Positions 8,594 through 22,775 are shown, counted from the first letter of the stretch. The stretch is DNA of 64,000 bases from Hymenobacter fodinae (GCF_004745825.1 NZ_SRLA01000001.1:930001-994000), one strand, 5' to 3'. Notes: generated by a model from the sequence alone, not told the origin. Numbers and translations: made by a program.

Positions 8594-9781
8594 ATGGCCA
8601 AAGAAAATTTTGATCGTTCCAAGCCGCACGTGAACATCGGTACGATCGGGCACGTCGACCACGGCAAAACCACCCTGACCGCTGCAATCACCACGGTTCT
8701 GGCGAACAAAGGTCTGGCCGCTAAGCGTGACTTCTCTTCGATCGACAACGCTCCCGAAGAAAAAGAGCGTGGTATCACGATCAACACCGCTCACGTTGAA
8801 TACGCTACCGAAAACCGTCACTATGCTCACGTTGACTGCCCCGGTCACGCTGACTATGTGAAGAACATGGTAACGGGTGCTGCTCAGATGGACGGCGCTA
8901 TCCTCGTAGTAGCTGCTACAGATGGCCCAATGCCTCAGACTCGTGAGCACATCCTGCTCGCTCGTCAGGTAGGTGTACCTCAACTGGTAGTGTTCATGAA
9001 TAAAGTGGACATGGTGGATGACCCCGAGCTGCTCGAGCTAGTAGAAATGGAAATCCGCGAACTGCTGTCGTTCTACGACTTCGACGGCGATAACATTCCA
9101 GTTATCCAGGGTTCTGCTCTGGGTGGCCTGAATGGCGATGCCAACTGGGTTCCCAAGATCGAGGAACTGATGGCTGCTGTTGATAGCTACATTCCAATTC
9201 CTGCTCGTCTGACCGACCTGCCCTTCCTGATGCCAGTAGAGGACGTGTTCTCTATCACGGGTCGTGGTACGGTTGCTACCGGTCGTATCGAGCGTGGTAT
9301 CATCAACTCGGGTGAGCAAGTAGAAATCCTCGGTATGGGTGCTGAGAACCTCAAGTCGACCGTAACTGGTGTTGAGATGTTCCGCAAAATTCTTGACCGC
9401 GGTGAAGCTGGCGACAACGTAGGTCTGCTGCTCCGTGGTATTGAGAAAGAAGCCATCCGTCGCGGTATGGTTATCTGCAAGCCCGGTTCGGTTAAGCCTC
9501 ACCAGAAGTTCAAGGCTGAGGTATACGTGCTGTCGAAAGAAGAAGGTGGTCGTCACACGCCGTTCTTCAACAACTACCGTCCTCAGTTCTATTTCCGCAC
9601 CACCGACGTAACCGGCATCATCTCGCTGGGCGAAGGCGTGGAAATGGTTATGCCTGGTGACAACGTAACCATCTCGGTTGAGTTGATCAACTCGGTAGCT
9701 ATGGAAAAAGGTCTGCGTTTCGCTATTCGCGAAGGTGGCCGTACCGTAGGTGCTGGTCAGGTAACTGAAATTCTCGACTAG
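8594..9781 (+). CDS. tuf: translation elongation factor Tu
   Basis: The 395-residue GTPase brings aminoacyl-tRNA to the ribosome. The P-loop GHVDHGKT is at 19-26, followed by the DCPGHADY switch II segment, the NKVDMVDD guanine-specificity motif, and EF-Tu domains II and III (RTTDVTG, then the C-terminal [10 protein letters not shown]). It is the last gene of a tRNA-tuf unit and is followed by a strong terminator. Codon use is highly optimised compared with the accessory genes of the window. Confidence 0.99.
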   Translation: MAKENFDRSKPHVNIGTIGHVDHGKTTLTAAITTVLANKGLAAKRDFSSIDNAPEEKERGITINTAHVEYATENRHYAHVDCPGHADYVKNMVTGAAQMDGAILVVAATDGPMPQTREHILLARQVGVPQLVVFMNKVDMVDDPELLELVEMEIRELLSFYDFDGDNIPVIQGSALGGLNGDANWVPKIEELMAAVDSYIPIPARLTDLPFLMPVEDVFSITGRGTVATGRIERGIINSGEQVEILGMGAENLKSTVTGVEMFRKILDRGEAGDNVGLLLRGIEKEAIRRGMVICKPGSVKPHQKFKAEVYVLSKEEGGRHTPFFNNYRPQFYFRTTDVTGIISLGEGVEMVMPGDNVTISVELINSVAMEKGLRFAIREGGRTVGAGQVTEILD

Positions 9782-9799
9782 TTTCTGCTAGAATAAAAT

Positions 9800-9835
9800 A
9801 ATCCGCCCTCGATATTTTTCGGGGGCGGATTTGTT
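9800..9835 (+). terminator. tuf terminator
   Basis: AATCCGCC pairs with GGCGGATT across a 16-base loop and is followed by TTGTTTT. The T-tract also carries the TTTG -33 element of the next promoter. Confidence 0.88.
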
Positions 9836-9860
9836 TTGTCTAAACACTTCAGTACATTTG
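9830..9860 (+). promoter_or_regulatory. Promoter of the tRNA-Trp-secE-nusG unit
   Basis: TTTG (9830-9833), a 19-base spacer, then TACATTTG (9853-9860), a near-perfect Bacteroidota promoter placed 40 bases before tRNA-Trp. Its -33 element overlaps the tail of the tuf terminator. Confidence 0.8.
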
Positions 9861-9899
9861 CAGTCCCAATCCAGCACCTTGAAGGATAGGGACGCATAC

Positions 9900-9970
9900 A
9901 CGGGCGTAGTTCAAGGGTAGAATAGAGGTCTCCAAAACCTTTGATGGGAGTTCGAATCTCTCCGCCCGTG
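9900..9970 (+). tRNA. tRNA-Trp (CCA)
   Basis: Acceptor ACGGGCG/CGCCCGT. Anticodon loop CTCCAAA (anticodon CCA). T-loop TTCGAAT on a GGGAG/CTCTC-type stem. The tuf-trnW-secE order is a common bacterial arrangement. Confidence 0.96.
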
Positions 9971-10026
9971 CAAGAATCAAGGCTGCCAGTGCAGCCGCAC
10001 CTACCAAGCCTAACCGGTGCCGCATC

Positions 10027-10221
10027 ATGAGTAAGCTGACCAATTATTTCCGCGAAACCTCTGAGGAGATGCGTTACAAGGTAACGTGGCCTTCTATAGA
10101 AGAACTACAGAAGAGTGCTGGCCTAGTGCTGCTTGGTTCACTTCTGTTCGCTGCAGTGGTTGGTGTTATGGATGTGGCGTTCAGCAAGAGCCTGGAAGCG
10201 TTTTACACTTCGTTCCGGTAA
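10027..10221 (+). CDS. secE: preprotein translocase subunit SecE
   Basis: The 64-residue protein has an N-terminal amphipathic helix (NYFRETSEEMRYKVTWPSIEE, the conserved KVTWP turn) and one transmembrane helix at about residues 33-55. This is the short single-span SecE form. It clamps SecY in the inner-membrane translocon. It lies between tRNA-Trp and nusG, its usual context. Confidence 0.95.
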   Translation: MSKLTNYFRETSEEMRYKVTWPSIEELQKSAGLVLLGSLLFAAVVGVMDVAFSKSLEAFYTSFR

Positions 10222-10242
10222 GCGGCAGAACACACGACGATA

Positions 10243-10809
10243 ATGGGCGAGTTAAAATGGTATGTGGTCCGTTCAGTTAGCGGACAAGAGAAAAAAGCCA
10301 AAACCTACTTGGAAACGGAAATCGGCCGCCACGGCCTATCCGACTTGGTGCCTCAGGTACTTATTCCAGTAGAGAAGGTGTTCGAAATGCGTAACGGCAA
10401 AAAGCGCGTGCGTGAGAGAAACCTCTACCCTGGCTATATTATTATCCACGCGGATCTGACACACGGAGAAGTTGACCACATTATCACGAGCACACCGGGA
10501 GTAATCGGTTTTCTAAGTGATAAAGAAGGGAAAGCAGCTAGTCAGAACACGAAGCCAGTTCCTCTGCATATTTCGGAAGTTAACCGTATCCTCGGTATCG
10601 TAGACGAAGCAGAAGAGCAGACGGCAACCCTTGAAACCCCCTTCGTAGTGAACGAGCTAGTGAAGATTGTAGATGGTGGTTTTGCCGGTATGTCGGGAAC
10701 GGTTTCTGAAGTTTTCGAAGAGCGTAAAAAGCTCAACGTAATCGTAAAAATATTCGGCCGTAGTACTCCAATGGAGTTAAGCTACACTCAGGTCGAAAAA
10801 GAGTCATAA
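10243..10809 (+). CDS. nusG: transcription termination/antitermination factor NusG
   Basis: The 188-residue protein has the NGN domain (WYVVRSVSGQEKKAKTYLE at the N-terminus, then YPGYIIIHADL) and a C-terminal KOW domain (VKIVDGGFAGMSGTV at about 142-156). NusG binds RNA polymerase and couples it to the ribosome or Rho. It lies 21 bases after secE. A perfect inverted repeat separates it from rplK. Confidence 0.97.
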   Translation: MGELKWYVVRSVSGQEKKAKTYLETEIGRHGLSDLVPQVLIPVEKVFEMRNGKKRVRERNLYPGYIIIHADLTHGEVDHIITSTPGVIGFLSDKEGKAASQNTKPVPLHISEVNRILGIVDEAEEQTATLETPFVVNELVKIVDGGFAGMSGTVSEVFEERKKLNVIVKIFGRSTPMELSYTQVEKES

Positions 10810-10823
10810 GCTGAATTATATCT

Positions 10824-10868
10824 GAGAGCTTAGAACTGAGAATCATCTGACTCTGAGTTCTAAGCTCT
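10824..10868 (+). terminator. Perfect inverted repeat between nusG and rplK
   Basis: GAGAGCTTAGAACT and AGTTCTAAGCTCTC form a 14-bp perfect stem with a 17-base loop. It is followed by TAATATA rather than a T-run. It may be an attenuator or RNA-processing site rather than a strong terminator. The following leader up to rplK (to 10996) shows no clear promoter. Confidence 0.55.
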
Positions 10869-10996
10869 CTAATATACCAACAGCATAAGCAACGTCGCCA
10901 GTTATCCGCTCCGGATTGGCGGGGCTTCCACTAGGAGCAATCAAAAACTGAGGATTCTGCGTGTTACGATGCAGTGTCCGAAGCCTTTCAAACCAA

Positions 10997-11440
10997 ATGG
11001 CCAAGGAAATTAGAGGTTATCTGAAGCTTCAGATAAAGGGAGGTGCTGCGAACCCCGCGCCACCGGTTGGACCTGCACTTGGTAGCAAAGGCCTTAACAT
11101 CATGGAGTTCTGCAAGCAGTTCAATGCTCGCACCCAAGATAAGGCCGGCCAAGTTTGTCCTGTACTCATCACCATGTACACCGACAAGTCGTTTGACTTT
11201 GTTGTGAAAACTCCTCCGGTGCCAGTTCTCCTCATGGAGGCTGCTAAGCTCCAGAGCGGTTCGAAGGAGCCTAACCGTAACAAGGTTGGCTCGGTTACCT
11301 GGGACCAGGTGCGCACCATCGCTGAGACGAAGATGCCAGACCTGAATGCTTTCAAAGTGGAGTCGGCAATGCTGCAGGTAGCCGGTACGGCTCGCAGCAT
11401 GGGCATCACTGTGTCGGGCACTTCTCCTTTTGCTGAATAA
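10997..11440 (+). CDS. rplK: 50S ribosomal protein L11
   Basis: The 147-residue protein is part of the GTPase-associated centre that binds the thiostrepton loop of 23S rRNA. It shows [19 protein letters not shown] at the N-terminus and the C-terminal [10 protein letters not shown] segment. I chose the ATG at 10997 (MAKEIRG) rather than the GTG at 10961, which adds 12 unconserved residues. It begins the rplKAJL set. Confidence 0.97.
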   Translation: MAKEIRGYLKLQIKGGAANPAPPVGPALGSKGLNIMEFCKQFNARTQDKAGQVCPVLITMYTDKSFDFVVKTPPVPVLLMEAAKLQSGSKEPNRNKVGSVTWDQVRTIAETKMPDLNAFKVESAMLQVAGTARSMGITVSGTSPFAE

Positions 11441-11458
11441 TTTAACAACGGAGAAGAA

Positions 11459-12154
11459 ATGGCACAAGTAAGCAAAAAGCGCAAGGAAGCCCTTGCTAAG
11501 CACGACCTGACCGAAGTTCGGAATCTGGTAGAAGCCGCCAAAGTGGTAAAGGATATTACCTACACCAAGTTTGACGCTTCAGTGGATATCGACGTTCGCC
11601 TAGGTGTTGACCCCCGCAAAGCCGACCAAATGGTACGTGGCGTAGCCACACTGCCTCACGGCACCGGCAAAACCGTTCGCGTTCTGGCTCTCGTTACCGC
11701 CGACAAAGAAGCTGAAGCTACTGCAGCTGGTGCTGATTACGTTGGTCTGGATGACTACATCGCCAAGATCGAGAAAGGCTGGACTGACATCGACGTTATC
11801 ATCACGATGCCATCGGTAATGGCTAAGGTTGGTCGTCTGGGACGCGTACTCGGTCCTCGTGGCCTGATGCCAAACCCTAAGTCTGGTACGGTTACGACTG
11901 ATGTAGCTAAAGCTGTTCAGGAAGTGAAAGCTGGTAAAATCGACTTCAAAGTTGACAAAACCGGTATCATCCACTGCTCGGTTGGTAAAGTGTCGTTCGA
12001 CGAGCAGAAGCTTGCTGAAAACGCCATCGAGGTAATCCAGACGCTTCAGCGTTTGAAGCCTTCTTCGGCCAAAGGCACCTACATCAAGAGCATCACGCTC
12101 TCGAGCACCATGTCGCCCGCCGTTCCGGTTGACACGCAGGTAACTTCCGCTTAA
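11459..12154 (+). CDS. rplA: 50S ribosomal protein L1
   Basis: The 231-residue L1-stalk protein binds 23S rRNA and helps release deacylated tRNA. It has [20 protein letters not shown] in the first domain, the signature [21 protein letters not shown] in domain II, and a short C-terminal extension (about 12 residues, [12 protein letters not shown]). In many bacteria L1 represses its own operon. The 18-base gap to rplK supports one operon. Confidence 0.97.
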   Translation: MAQVSKKRKEALAKHDLTEVRNLVEAAKVVKDITYTKFDASVDIDVRLGVDPRKADQMVRGVATLPHGTGKTVRVLALVTADKEAEATAAGADYVGLDDYIAKIEKGWTDIDVIITMPSVMAKVGRLGRVLGPRGLMPNPKSGTVTTDVAKAVQEVKAGKIDFKVDKTGIIHCSVGKVSFDEQKLAENAIEVIQTLQRLKPSSAKGTYIKSITLSSTMSPAVPVDTQVTSA

Positions 12155-12174
12155 TTTTTAATCAACACGACGAT

Positions 12175-12729
12175 ATGATCCGGGAAGACAAACAAGCCCT
12201 CGTCGACGAGTTGAGCGAGAAGTTTCAATCGCACAACGCGTTCTACATTGCCGATGCTTCGGGAATGTCGGTGGCGAAAATCAACGAATTCCGTCGCCTG
12301 TGCTTCAACCGCGGCATGGAGTTCAAAGTGTATAAGAACACGTTCATCCGCAAGGCTCTCGATACCCTGGGTACCGACACTGTTGAGATGGACGCTGCGC
12401 TGAAAGGTCAGTCGGGCATCCTGTTCTCAAAAGAATCGGGCAATGCTCCTGCCAAGCTGCTGCAGGACTTCTACAAGGCTCAAAACTACGGTAAGAACGT
12501 AGAGCCTAAGCCTGCTCTGAAAGGCGCTTACGTAGATGCTAGCATCTACATCGGTGCTAACCAGTTGACTAGCCTCAGCACGCTGAAAGGCAAAAACGAG
12601 CTCATCGGTGAAGTTATCGGTCTGCTCCAGTCGCCCGCCAAAAATGTTATCTCTGCTCTGTCGAGCGGCGGCAGCAAACTGGCTGGCATCCTCAAAACGC
12701 TTTCCGAAAAAGAAGAGGTTGCAGGCTAA
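12175..12729 (+). CDS. rplJ: 50S ribosomal protein L10
   Basis: L10 is the stalk base protein that anchors L7/L12 dimers. The 184-residue protein shows VDELSEKFQSHNAFYIADASGMSV at the N-terminus and a C-terminal helix (LAGILKTLSEKEE) that would hold L12. It is slightly longer than the E. coli protein, as usual for Bacteroidota. It starts 21 bases after rplA. Confidence 0.96.
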   Translation: MIREDKQALVDELSEKFQSHNAFYIADASGMSVAKINEFRRLCFNRGMEFKVYKNTFIRKALDTLGTDTVEMDAALKGQSGILFSKESGNAPAKLLQDFYKAQNYGKNVEPKPALKGAYVDASIYIGANQLTSLSTLKGKNELIGEVIGLLQSPAKNVISALSSGGSKLAGILKTLSEKEEVAG

Positions 12730-12796
12730 CCGCTGCTCATCTTTTTCACTATAGTTTCCAAAAGTTCAACAACCCCTTTTTTAACAATCTACAGAA

Positions 12797-13177
12797 ATGG
12801 CAGATTTGAAAGCATTCGCCGAGCAGCTCGTTAGCCTGACGGTAAAAGAAGTAAACGAACTCGCTACTATCCTGAAAGACGAGTATGGCATTGAGCCTGC
12901 TGCTGCTGCTCCCGTAATGGTAGCTGGTGGTGCTGGCGCTGGCGCTGCTGACGCTCCTGAGGAGAAGACCTCGTTCGACGTAATCCTGAAGTCGGCTGGT
13001 GCTGGCAAACTGGCTGTGGTGAAACTGGTGAAAGACCTGACTGGTCTGGGTCTGAAAGAAGCCAAAGAACTGGTTGACGGTGCTCCCAAAGCCCTGAAAG
13101 AAGGTGTTGCTAAAGACGAAGCTGAGTCGCTGAAGAAGCAACTGGAAGAAGCTGGCGCTGAAGTAGAAGTTAAGTAA
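12797..13177 (+). CDS. rplL: 50S ribosomal protein L7/L12
   Basis: The 126-residue stalk protein recruits translational GTPases. It has an N-terminal dimerisation domain ([21 protein letters not shown]), an Ala/Gly hinge (about residues 36-54) and a C-terminal domain with the factor-binding helix [20 protein letters not shown]. It is followed by an array of three hairpins before rpoB. Confidence 0.98.
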   Translation: MADLKAFAEQLVSLTVKEVNELATILKDEYGIEPAAAAPVMVAGGAGAGAADAPEEKTSFDVILKSAGAGKLAVVKLVKDLTGLGLKEAKELVDGAPKALKEGVAKDEAESLKKQLEEAGAEVEVK

Positions 13178-13215
13178 TTTCTGCTGCCTGCTCTTAAAAC
13201 CAGCAAATATGGAGA

Positions 13216-13242
13216 GGCCTGGCAACTAAGCCAGGTCTTTTC
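13216..13242 (+). terminator. rplL terminator/attenuator, first hairpin
   Basis: CCTGGC (13218-13223) pairs with GCCAGG (13230-13235) and is followed by TCTTTT. This is a short, moderately stable hairpin, consistent with partial termination between rplL and rpoB. Confidence 0.7.
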
Positions 13243-13282
13243 CTGTTTGTAGGCAACAAACTAGTCGGAAGTTCGTTTGCAC

Positions 13283-13300
13283 GCCGCTTTGCGGCTTTTT
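13283..13300 (+). terminator. Second hairpin upstream of rpoB with T-run
   Basis: GCCGC and GCGGC form a stem around TTT, followed directly by TTTTT, a compact intrinsic-terminator shape. Confidence 0.65.
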
Positions 13301-13317
13301 GTGCCTACGGACGCTGA

Positions 13318-13340
13318 AGCGCAAAGTTCTGCTTTGCGCT
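13318..13340 (+). terminator. Third hairpin upstream of rpoB
   Basis: AGCGCAAAG pairs perfectly with CTTTGCGCT across a 5-base loop. The T-run after it is weak, so it may serve as an attenuator or RNA-processing site. Confidence 0.5.
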
Positions 13341-13436
13341 TTCGTGCGCCAACAACTTTCATTTTTTTCAAGGTAGTGGTGTTGCTACTGCCCTGAACTG
13401 GATTCTCTCAGTGTCCATTTCCTAACCCCACATACA

Positions 13437-17339
<3,903 letters not shown>

Positions 17340-17345
17340 ATGAAG

Positions 17346-17386
17346 TAAAAACCGGTTGCAGATTTTAAAGTCTGTAACCGGTTTTA
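17346..17386 (+). terminator. Terminator after rpoB
   Basis: TAAAAACCGGTT...CAGA pairs with TCTG...AACCGGTTTTA across an A/T loop and ends in a T-tract, 7 bases after the rpoB stop. A strong intrinsic terminator at this position is unusual because rpoB and rpoC are normally co-transcribed. Confidence 0.85.
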
Positions 17387-17400
17387 TCATTGCCTAATCA

Positions 17401-17679
17401 ATGGAGCAACTAGACGAGTTGTTGGAGAATATAAATTCGAAAACAGACTTTCTACGCTTTGTCCAAGCTTTGTCGGATGACAGATTAGATGAAGTCAGTA
17501 AGAATAAGGTGACACAAAGTTCACCTTATAGTCTAGGAGCAAATGGCTGGGAAAACGATTCAATTGCGAGCTTCTTAGATGCTATCTCGAGATATGGTCA
17601 AGATAGCCAATCAATCTCCGGAGCTCCTAGTTGGAAAGATTTCGCGCTGCTATTGTATGCCGGCAAATTTTACGAGTAA
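17401..17679 (+). CDS. small DUF7660-like protein inserted between rpoB and rpoC
   Basis: The 92-residue acidic soluble protein resembles the DUF7660 family: FLRFVQALSDD near the N-terminus, a central NGWENDSIASFLDAI block, and the C-terminal APSWKDFALLLYAGKFYE, matching the Trp-x-x-Phe-Ala ... Tyr-Glu ending of that family. Function is unknown. Base composition (about 40% G+C by eye) and codon use are clearly more AT-rich than in rpoB and rpoC, which suggests a later insertion. It lies 14 bases after the rpoB terminator and 152 bases before rpoC. I see no TAnnTTTG promoter in front. The family call is by recall, without a profile search. Confidence 0.72.
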   Translation: MEQLDELLENINSKTDFLRFVQALSDDRLDEVSKNKVTQSSPYSLGANGWENDSIASFLDAISRYGQDSQSISGAPSWKDFALLLYAGKFYE

Positions 17680-17831
17680 AAAGACCTGGCGAAAAACTAC
17701 TGCGCGGCGTACCTATCCGACCCACAGAGCACTTTTCGCAGAGTCGAACTGTTATGTTCTTTCCGACCACTCTTAAGACTGGCGGAACCAACGAACAGAT
17801 AAAAGCCACCAGCTAACAACAGCTACTCTAC

Positions 17832-20800
17832 ATGGCGTTTGCAAAAAACAAAAAACTGGTACAGGACTTCTCGAAAGTTACCATTTCGCTGGCCTCGCCC
17901 GAATCCATTCTGGAACGGTCGAACGGTGAAGTTGTAAAGCCTGAGACGATCAACTACCGGACGTACAAGCCCGAAATGGGTGGCTTGTTCTGCGAGCGGA
18001 TTTTTGGTCCCGTAAAGGACTGGGAATGCCACTGCGGTAAATACAAGCGCATCCGGTACAAAGGCATTATCTGCGACCGTTGCGGCGTAGAGGTGACCGA
18101 GAAGAAAGTACGTCGGGAGCGGATGGGCCACATCGAACTGGTGGTGCCCGTTGCGCACATCTGGTACTTTAAGTCCCTGCCCAACAAAATCGGCTATCTG
18201 CTAGGCCTGCCTACTAAGAAGCTTGATCAGATTATTTATTACGAGCGCTACGTAGTAGTGCAGCCGGGTGTACTGGGCGAAGAAGGCGTGCAGCAGCTCG
18301 ACTTCCTCACCGAAGACGAATACCTCGACATCATCGACAAGCTCCCCCGTGAGAACCAGATGCTGCCAAACGAGGACCCGAATAAATTCATTGCCCGCAT
18401 GGGTGCTGATGCTCTGCAGCTGTTGCTGGAGCGCATCAACCTCGACGAGCTGTCGTACTCGCTGCGTGACTCCGCTGCGCACGAAACTTCGCAGCAGCGT
18501 AAGGCGGAGGCTCTGAAGCGTCTGCGCGTAGTGGAAGCTTTCCGCGACGCCGCTACTCGCATCGAGAACAAGCCTGAGTGGATGGTAATCCGCATGGTGC
18601 CGGTTATTCCGCCGGAACTGCGCCCACTCGTTCCGTTGGATGGTGGCCGTTTCGCTACTTCCGACTTGAACGACCTGTACCGTCGCGTAATCATTCGTAA
18701 CAACCGCCTCAAGCGCCTGATCGAGATTAAGGCTCCTGAAGTGATTCTGCGGAACGAGAAGCGTATGCTGCAGGAAGCCGTAGACTCGCTGTTCGACAAC
18801 TCACGTAAGGTTAACGCCGTGCGTGCCGAAGGTAACCGCGCACTGAAGTCGCTGTCTGATATGCTGAAAGGCAAGCAGGGCCGCTTCCGTCAGAACCTGC
18901 TCGGTAAGCGCGTTGACTACTCTGGCCGTTCGGTTATTGTAGTAGGCCCCGAGCTGAAACTGCACGAGTGCGGTCTGCCCAAGAACATGGCCGCTGAGCT
19001 ATTCAAGCCGTTCATCATCCGTAAGCTCATCGAGCGCGGTATTGTGAAGACGGTGAAGTCGGCTAAGAAGATCGTTGACCGCAAGGACGCCGTAGTATGG
19101 GACATCCTGGAGAACGTGCTGAAAGGCCACCCAGTGCTCCTGAACCGTGCTCCTACGCTGCACCGCTTGGGTATCCAGGCGTTCCAGCCTCGCCTCATCG
19201 AGGGTAAAGCTATTCAGCTGCACCCGCTGGTGTGTACGGCCTTCAACGCTGACTTTGACGGTGACCAGATGGCTGTGCACGTTCCGCTAGGACCGGCCGC
19301 TATCCTGGAAGCCTCTATGCTGATGCTGGCCTCGCACAACATCCTGAACCCCGCCAACGGCGCGCCCATCGCGGTACCGTCTCAGGACATGGTTCTAGGC
19401 CTGTACTACGTAACTAAAGGCAAGCGCAGCACCGAAGATGAGCAGATCCAGGGCGAAGGCCGCATGTTCTACTCGGACGAGGAAGTGGTTATTGCTATCA
19501 ACGAAGGTCAGCTTTCTAAGCACGCTTATATCAAGGTGCGCACGAAAGTTCGCGACGAGGAAGATAACCTCGTAACGAAGATCATCGAGACGGTAGCTGG
19601 CCGCGTGCTGTTCAACCAGCTGGTACCAGAAGAAGTAGGTTTCGTTGATGAACTGCTGACGAAGAAGAAGCTGCAGCAGATCATCTCAATGGTGTTCAAG
19701 CGTACGGGCATGGCCCGCACGGCGCAGTTCCTCGACGACATCAAGACGCTGGGCTTCCAGTCGGCTTACAAAGGTGGTCTGTCGATGGGTCTGGGTGACA
19801 TCAACATCCCGAAAGAGAAAGATGCCCTCGTAGCGCAAGCTCAGGCCGATGTAGCTGCCGTAACGCAGAACTACCAGATGGGTCTGATTACCGACAACGA
19901 GCGTTACAACCAGGTTATCGACATCTGGACGCGCATCAACAACCAAATCACTGAAACCCTCATGGGTCGCCTCGAGAAGGAGAACCAGGGCTTCAACTCG
20001 ATTTACATGATGATGCACTCGGGTGCCCGTGGTTCGCGCGAGCAGATTCGTCAGCTCGGCGGTATGCGGGGTCTGATGGCTAAGCCACAGAAGTCGTTGC
20101 AGGGTTCGGTTGGTGAGATTATCGAAAACCCGATTCTGTCGAACTTCAAAGAAGGCCTAGACGTAATCGAGTACTTCATCTCGACCCACGGTGCCCGTAA
20201 AGGTCTAGCTGACACCGCTCTGAAGACGGCTGACGCCGGCTACCTGACGCGTCGTCTGGTAGACGTTTCGCAGGACGTTATCGTGAACGAAACCGACTGC
20301 GGCACGCTGCGTGGTATCGAAACCTTTGCGTTGAAAGACAACGAGGACGTAGTAGAGCCGCTGGCCGAGCGTATCCTGGGCCGCGTAGCGGTTCACGACA
20401 TCGTAGACCCGCTGACCGACGAGATTATCCTGGCTGCTGGCCTGGAAATCACGGAGGACATCACTCGCCGTATTGATGCTACCAGCATTGAATCGGTTGA
20501 AATCCGTTCGGTACTGACTTGCGAGTCGAAGCGTGGTATTTGCGCCAAGTGCTACGGCCGTAACCTGTCGTCGGGCCGCATGGTACAGAAAGGTGAGGCT
20601 GTAGGCGTAATTGCTGCTCAGTCGATCGGTGAACCCGGCACCCAGCTGACCCTGCGCACCTTCCACGTGGGTGGTACTGCCTCAAACATTGCCGTAGAGG
20701 CTAGCCTCCGCGCCAAGTTCAACGGTGTAATTGAGTTCGAAGACATCCGGACCGTAGAAACTGCCAACGCCGACGGCGAACCAGTGAAAGTGGTAATGGG

Positions 20801-22184
20801 TCGCTCGGGCGAGATTCGTATCGTGGAGAAAGGTACCGGTAAGGTGTTTATCTCGAACCACGTTCCATATGGCTCATTCCTGCATGTTGACGAAGGTCAG
20901 GAGGTAGAGAAAGGCCAGGAGCTGAACAGCTGGGACCCCTACAACGCCGTTATTTTGGCCGAGTTCGATGGTACCGTTCAGTACGACGCCATCACCGAAG
21001 GCATCACCTACCGCGAGGAGTCGGACGAACAGACCGGCCACCGCGAGAAAGTGATTATCGAATCGAAAGCCAAGGATCAGAACCCCTCGATCATCGTGCG
21101 CCCCGGCAAAAAGGGCGACATGGAAGGCTCGAAGGGCTACAGCATCCCGGTAGGTTCGCACTTGAATGTAGAGAACGGCGAAAAAATCAAGGCTGGTCAG
21201 ATTCTGGCTAAGATCCCGCGTGCCGTGGGCAAAACCCGCGACATTACCGGTGGTCTGCCCCGCGTTACGGAGCTCTTCGAAGCTCGTAACCCCTCGAACC
21301 CGGCTGTTGTGTCGGAAATCGACGGTGTAGTAACCTACGGTACGGTGAAGCGTGGTAACCGTGAAATCTTCGTGGAGTCGAAAGACGGCGTGAAGAAGAA
21401 GTACATGGTGCCGCTGTCAAAGCACATTCTGGTGCAGGACAACGACTTCATCCGGGCTGGTATGCCGCTCTCCGATGGTGCTATCACGCCGTCCGACATC
21501 CTGAGCATTCAGGGTCCCGGCGCGGTGCAGGAGTACCTCGTGAACGAGATTCAGGAAGTATACCGTTTGCAGGGTGTAAAGATCAACGACAAGCACATCG
21601 AGGTGGTAGTTCGCCAGATGATGCAGAAAGTTGTGATCCTCGACGCCGGCGATACGACCTTCCTGGAGCACCAGGTTATCGACAAGATCGTGTTCATGGA
21701 AGAAAACGATACCATCATCGACATGAAGGTGGTAACGAACGCCGGCGACTCGAGCAACTTGAAGCCTGGCCAGATTGTGAGTGCCCGTCGCCTGCGCGAC
21801 GAGAACTCCAGCCTGCGTCGTCGCGACCTAGCTCTGGTAGAAGTACGCGAAGCACAGCCGGCCGTATCGCGGCCCACGTTGCAGGGTATCACCCAGGCTT
21901 CGCTGGGTACGCAGTCGTTCATCTCGGCCGCTTCCTTCCAGGAGACGACCAAGGTGCTGTCGGAAGCTGCCATCCGTGGCAAGGCCGACGAACTGCTGGG
22001 CCTGAAGGAGAACGTAATCGTAGGTCACCTCATTCCGGCCGGTACCGGTCTGCGCGAATACACGCGTCAGGTCGTGGGCTCGAAGGAGGATTTCGAAGCC
22101 GCTCAGGCTGCGAAGACCGACGAAGCTGCGGCTCCTACCAAGCGTCCCGCCCGCACCTCGCGCCGCGAGTCCGTGTCGGAGTAG
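17832..22184 (+). CDS. rpoC: DNA-directed RNA polymerase beta' subunit
   Basis: The 1450-residue subunit starts with the beta' zinc finger (CHCGKYKR, then CDRCGVEV at about 57-80), the lid and rudder region, and the active-site NADFDGD with Asp474, Asp476 and Asp478 binding Mg. The bridge-helix and trigger-loop region ([17 protein letters not shown]) and a second Cys cluster ([13 protein letters not shown]) follow. The last 25 residues are Ala/Arg/Glu-rich and lineage-specific. The ATG at 17832 is 152 bases after the DUF7660-like gene, so rpoC needs either read-through or a promoter I could not recognise. Confidence 0.98.
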   Translation: MAFAKNKKLVQDFSKVTISLASPESILERSNGEVVKPETINYRTYKPEMGGLFCERIFGPVKDWECHCGKYKRIRYKGIICDRCGVEVTEKKVRRERMGHIELVVPVAHIWYFKSLPNKIGYLLGLPTKKLDQIIYYERYVVVQPGVLGEEGVQQLDFLTEDEYLDIIDKLPRENQMLPNEDPNKFIARMGADALQLLLERINLDELSYSLRDSAAHETSQQRKAEALKRLRVVEAFRDAATRIENKPEWMVIRMVPVIPPELRPLVPLDGGRFATSDLNDLYRRVIIRNNRLKRLIEIKAPEVILRNEKRMLQEAVDSLFDNSRKVNAVRAEGNRALKSLSDMLKGKQGRFRQNLLGKRVDYSGRSVIVVGPELKLHECGLPKNMAAELFKPFIIRKLIERGIVKTVKSAKKIVDRKDAVVWDILENVLKGHPVLLNRAPTLHRLGIQAFQPRLIEGKAIQLHPLVCTAFNADFDGDQMAVHVPLGPAAILEASMLMLASHNILNPANGAPIAVPSQDMVLGLYYVTKGKRSTEDEQIQGEGRMFYSDEEVVIAINEGQLSKHAYIKVRTKVRDEEDNLVTKIIETVAGRVLFNQLVPEEVGFVDELLTKKKLQQIISMVFKRTGMARTAQFLDDIKTLGFQSAYKGGLSMGLGDINIPKEKDALVAQAQADVAAVTQNYQMGLITDNERYNQVIDIWTRINNQITETLMGRLEKENQGFNSIYMMMHSGARGSREQIRQLGGMRGLMAKPQKSLQGSVGEIIENPILSNFKEGLDVIEYFISTHGARKGLADTALKTADAGYLTRRLVDVSQDVIVNETDCGTLRGIETFALKDNEDVVEPLAERILGRVAVHDIVDPLTDEIILAAGLEITEDITRRIDATSIESVEIRSVLTCESKRGICAKCYGRNLSSGRMVQKGEAVGVIAAQSIGEPGTQLTLRTFHVGGTASNIAVEASLRAKFNGVIEFEDIRTVETANADGEPVKVVMGRSGEIRIVEKGTGKVFISNHVPYGSFLHVDEGQEVEKGQELNSWDPYNAVILAEFDGTVQYDAITEGITYREESDEQTGHREKVIIESKAKDQNPSIIVRPGKKGDMEGSKGYSIPVGSHLNVENGEKIKAGQILAKIPRAVGKTRDITGGLPRVTELFEARNPSNPAVVSEIDGVVTYGTVKRGNREIFVESKDGVKKKYMVPLSKHILVQDNDFIRAGMPLSDGAITPSDILSIQGPGAVQEYLVNEIQEVYRLQGVKINDKHIEVVVRQMMQKVVILDAGDTTFLEHQVIDKIVFMEENDTIIDMKVVTNAGDSSNLKPGQIVSARRLRDENSSLRRRDLALVEVREAQPAVSRPTLQGITQASLGTQSFISAASFQETTKVLSEAAIRGKADELLGLKENVIVGHLIPAGTGLREYTRQVVGSKEDFEAAQAAKTDEAAAPTKRPARTSRRESVSE

Positions 22185-22208
22185 TTCTGAAGTAGCGTAA
22201 ATAGGAGA

Positions 22209-22240
22209 AGCCGGTCGAAGCAATTCGGCCGGCTTTTTCT
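22209..22240 (+). terminator. rpoC terminator
   Basis: AGCCGGTCGAA pairs with TTCGGCCGGCT (11 bp, one G-T pair) across GCAA and is followed by TTTTCTG. Confidence 0.92.
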
Positions 22241-22306
22241 GTTTATTTGCGGAAGTGAGCAGCACTGCCACTCCTTCTTGTCGTAACTCTTTTCGTTTCT
22301 ACTTAT

Positions 22307-22657
22307 ATGAACCAACCCAATCAACCCGCTGACCCCAACGCGCCGCAGCAACCCCAGGACCCAAATGCTATCAGCATTGAACTAACGGAAGAGGTAGCTG
22401 AGGGCCAGTACGCCAACCTAGCTATGATTGCCCACAGCACCAGCGAATTCGTTATCGACTTCATTCGACTAATGCCGGGTTTGCCGAAAGCCAAGGTAAA
22501 ATCTCGGATCATTCTCACTCCCGAGCATGCCAAGCGTCTGGCTACTGCTTTAGCGGAGAACATTGAGCGGTACGAAAAGGCATACGGCACCATCAAACTG
22601 CAACCTGAGGAGCAAGGTTATCCAATGGGTTTCGGAGGTAAGATGGGAGAGGCCTAG
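22307..22657 (+). CDS. DUF3467 domain protein
   Basis: The 116-residue cytoplasmic protein has a Pro/Asn/Gln-rich N-terminus (about 22 residues) and then the DUF3467 core: EGQYANLAMIAHSTSEFVIDF, RLMPGLPKAKVKSRIILTPEHAKRL, and an amphipathic helix ALAENIERYEKAYG. Function is unknown. The fold family is found in bacteria and archaea, and in Bacteroidota the gene commonly follows rpoC, as here. It is bounded by the rpoC terminator and its own hairpin, so it is probably a single-gene unit. Confidence 0.9.
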   Translation: MNQPNQPADPNAPQQPQDPNAISIELTEEVAEGQYANLAMIAHSTSEFVIDFIRLMPGLPKAKVKSRIILTPEHAKRLATALAENIERYEKAYGTIKLQPEEQGYPMGFGGKMGEA

Positions 22658-22680
22658 AAGCGGAATAATACAACGAGTGT

Positions 22681-22719
22681 AACGGCTTTTACCGAGATGG
22701 TAGAAGCCGTTTCTGTTTT
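22681..22719 (+). terminator. Terminator after the DUF3467 gene
   Basis: AACGGCTTTTACC pairs with GGTAGAAGCCGTT (one G-T wobble) around GAGAT and is followed by TCTGTTTT. Confidence 0.9.
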
Positions 22720-22775
22720 AAAGACAATTCTAGGCCAGTCAGGATAAGGTGACTATGTGCTAGTATCTTTACCGG

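Noticed and set aside
17680..17831. A second small gene between the DUF7660-like gene and rpoC
   Set aside because: Short frames here overlap each other in several phases with no protein-like composition; nothing could be supported.
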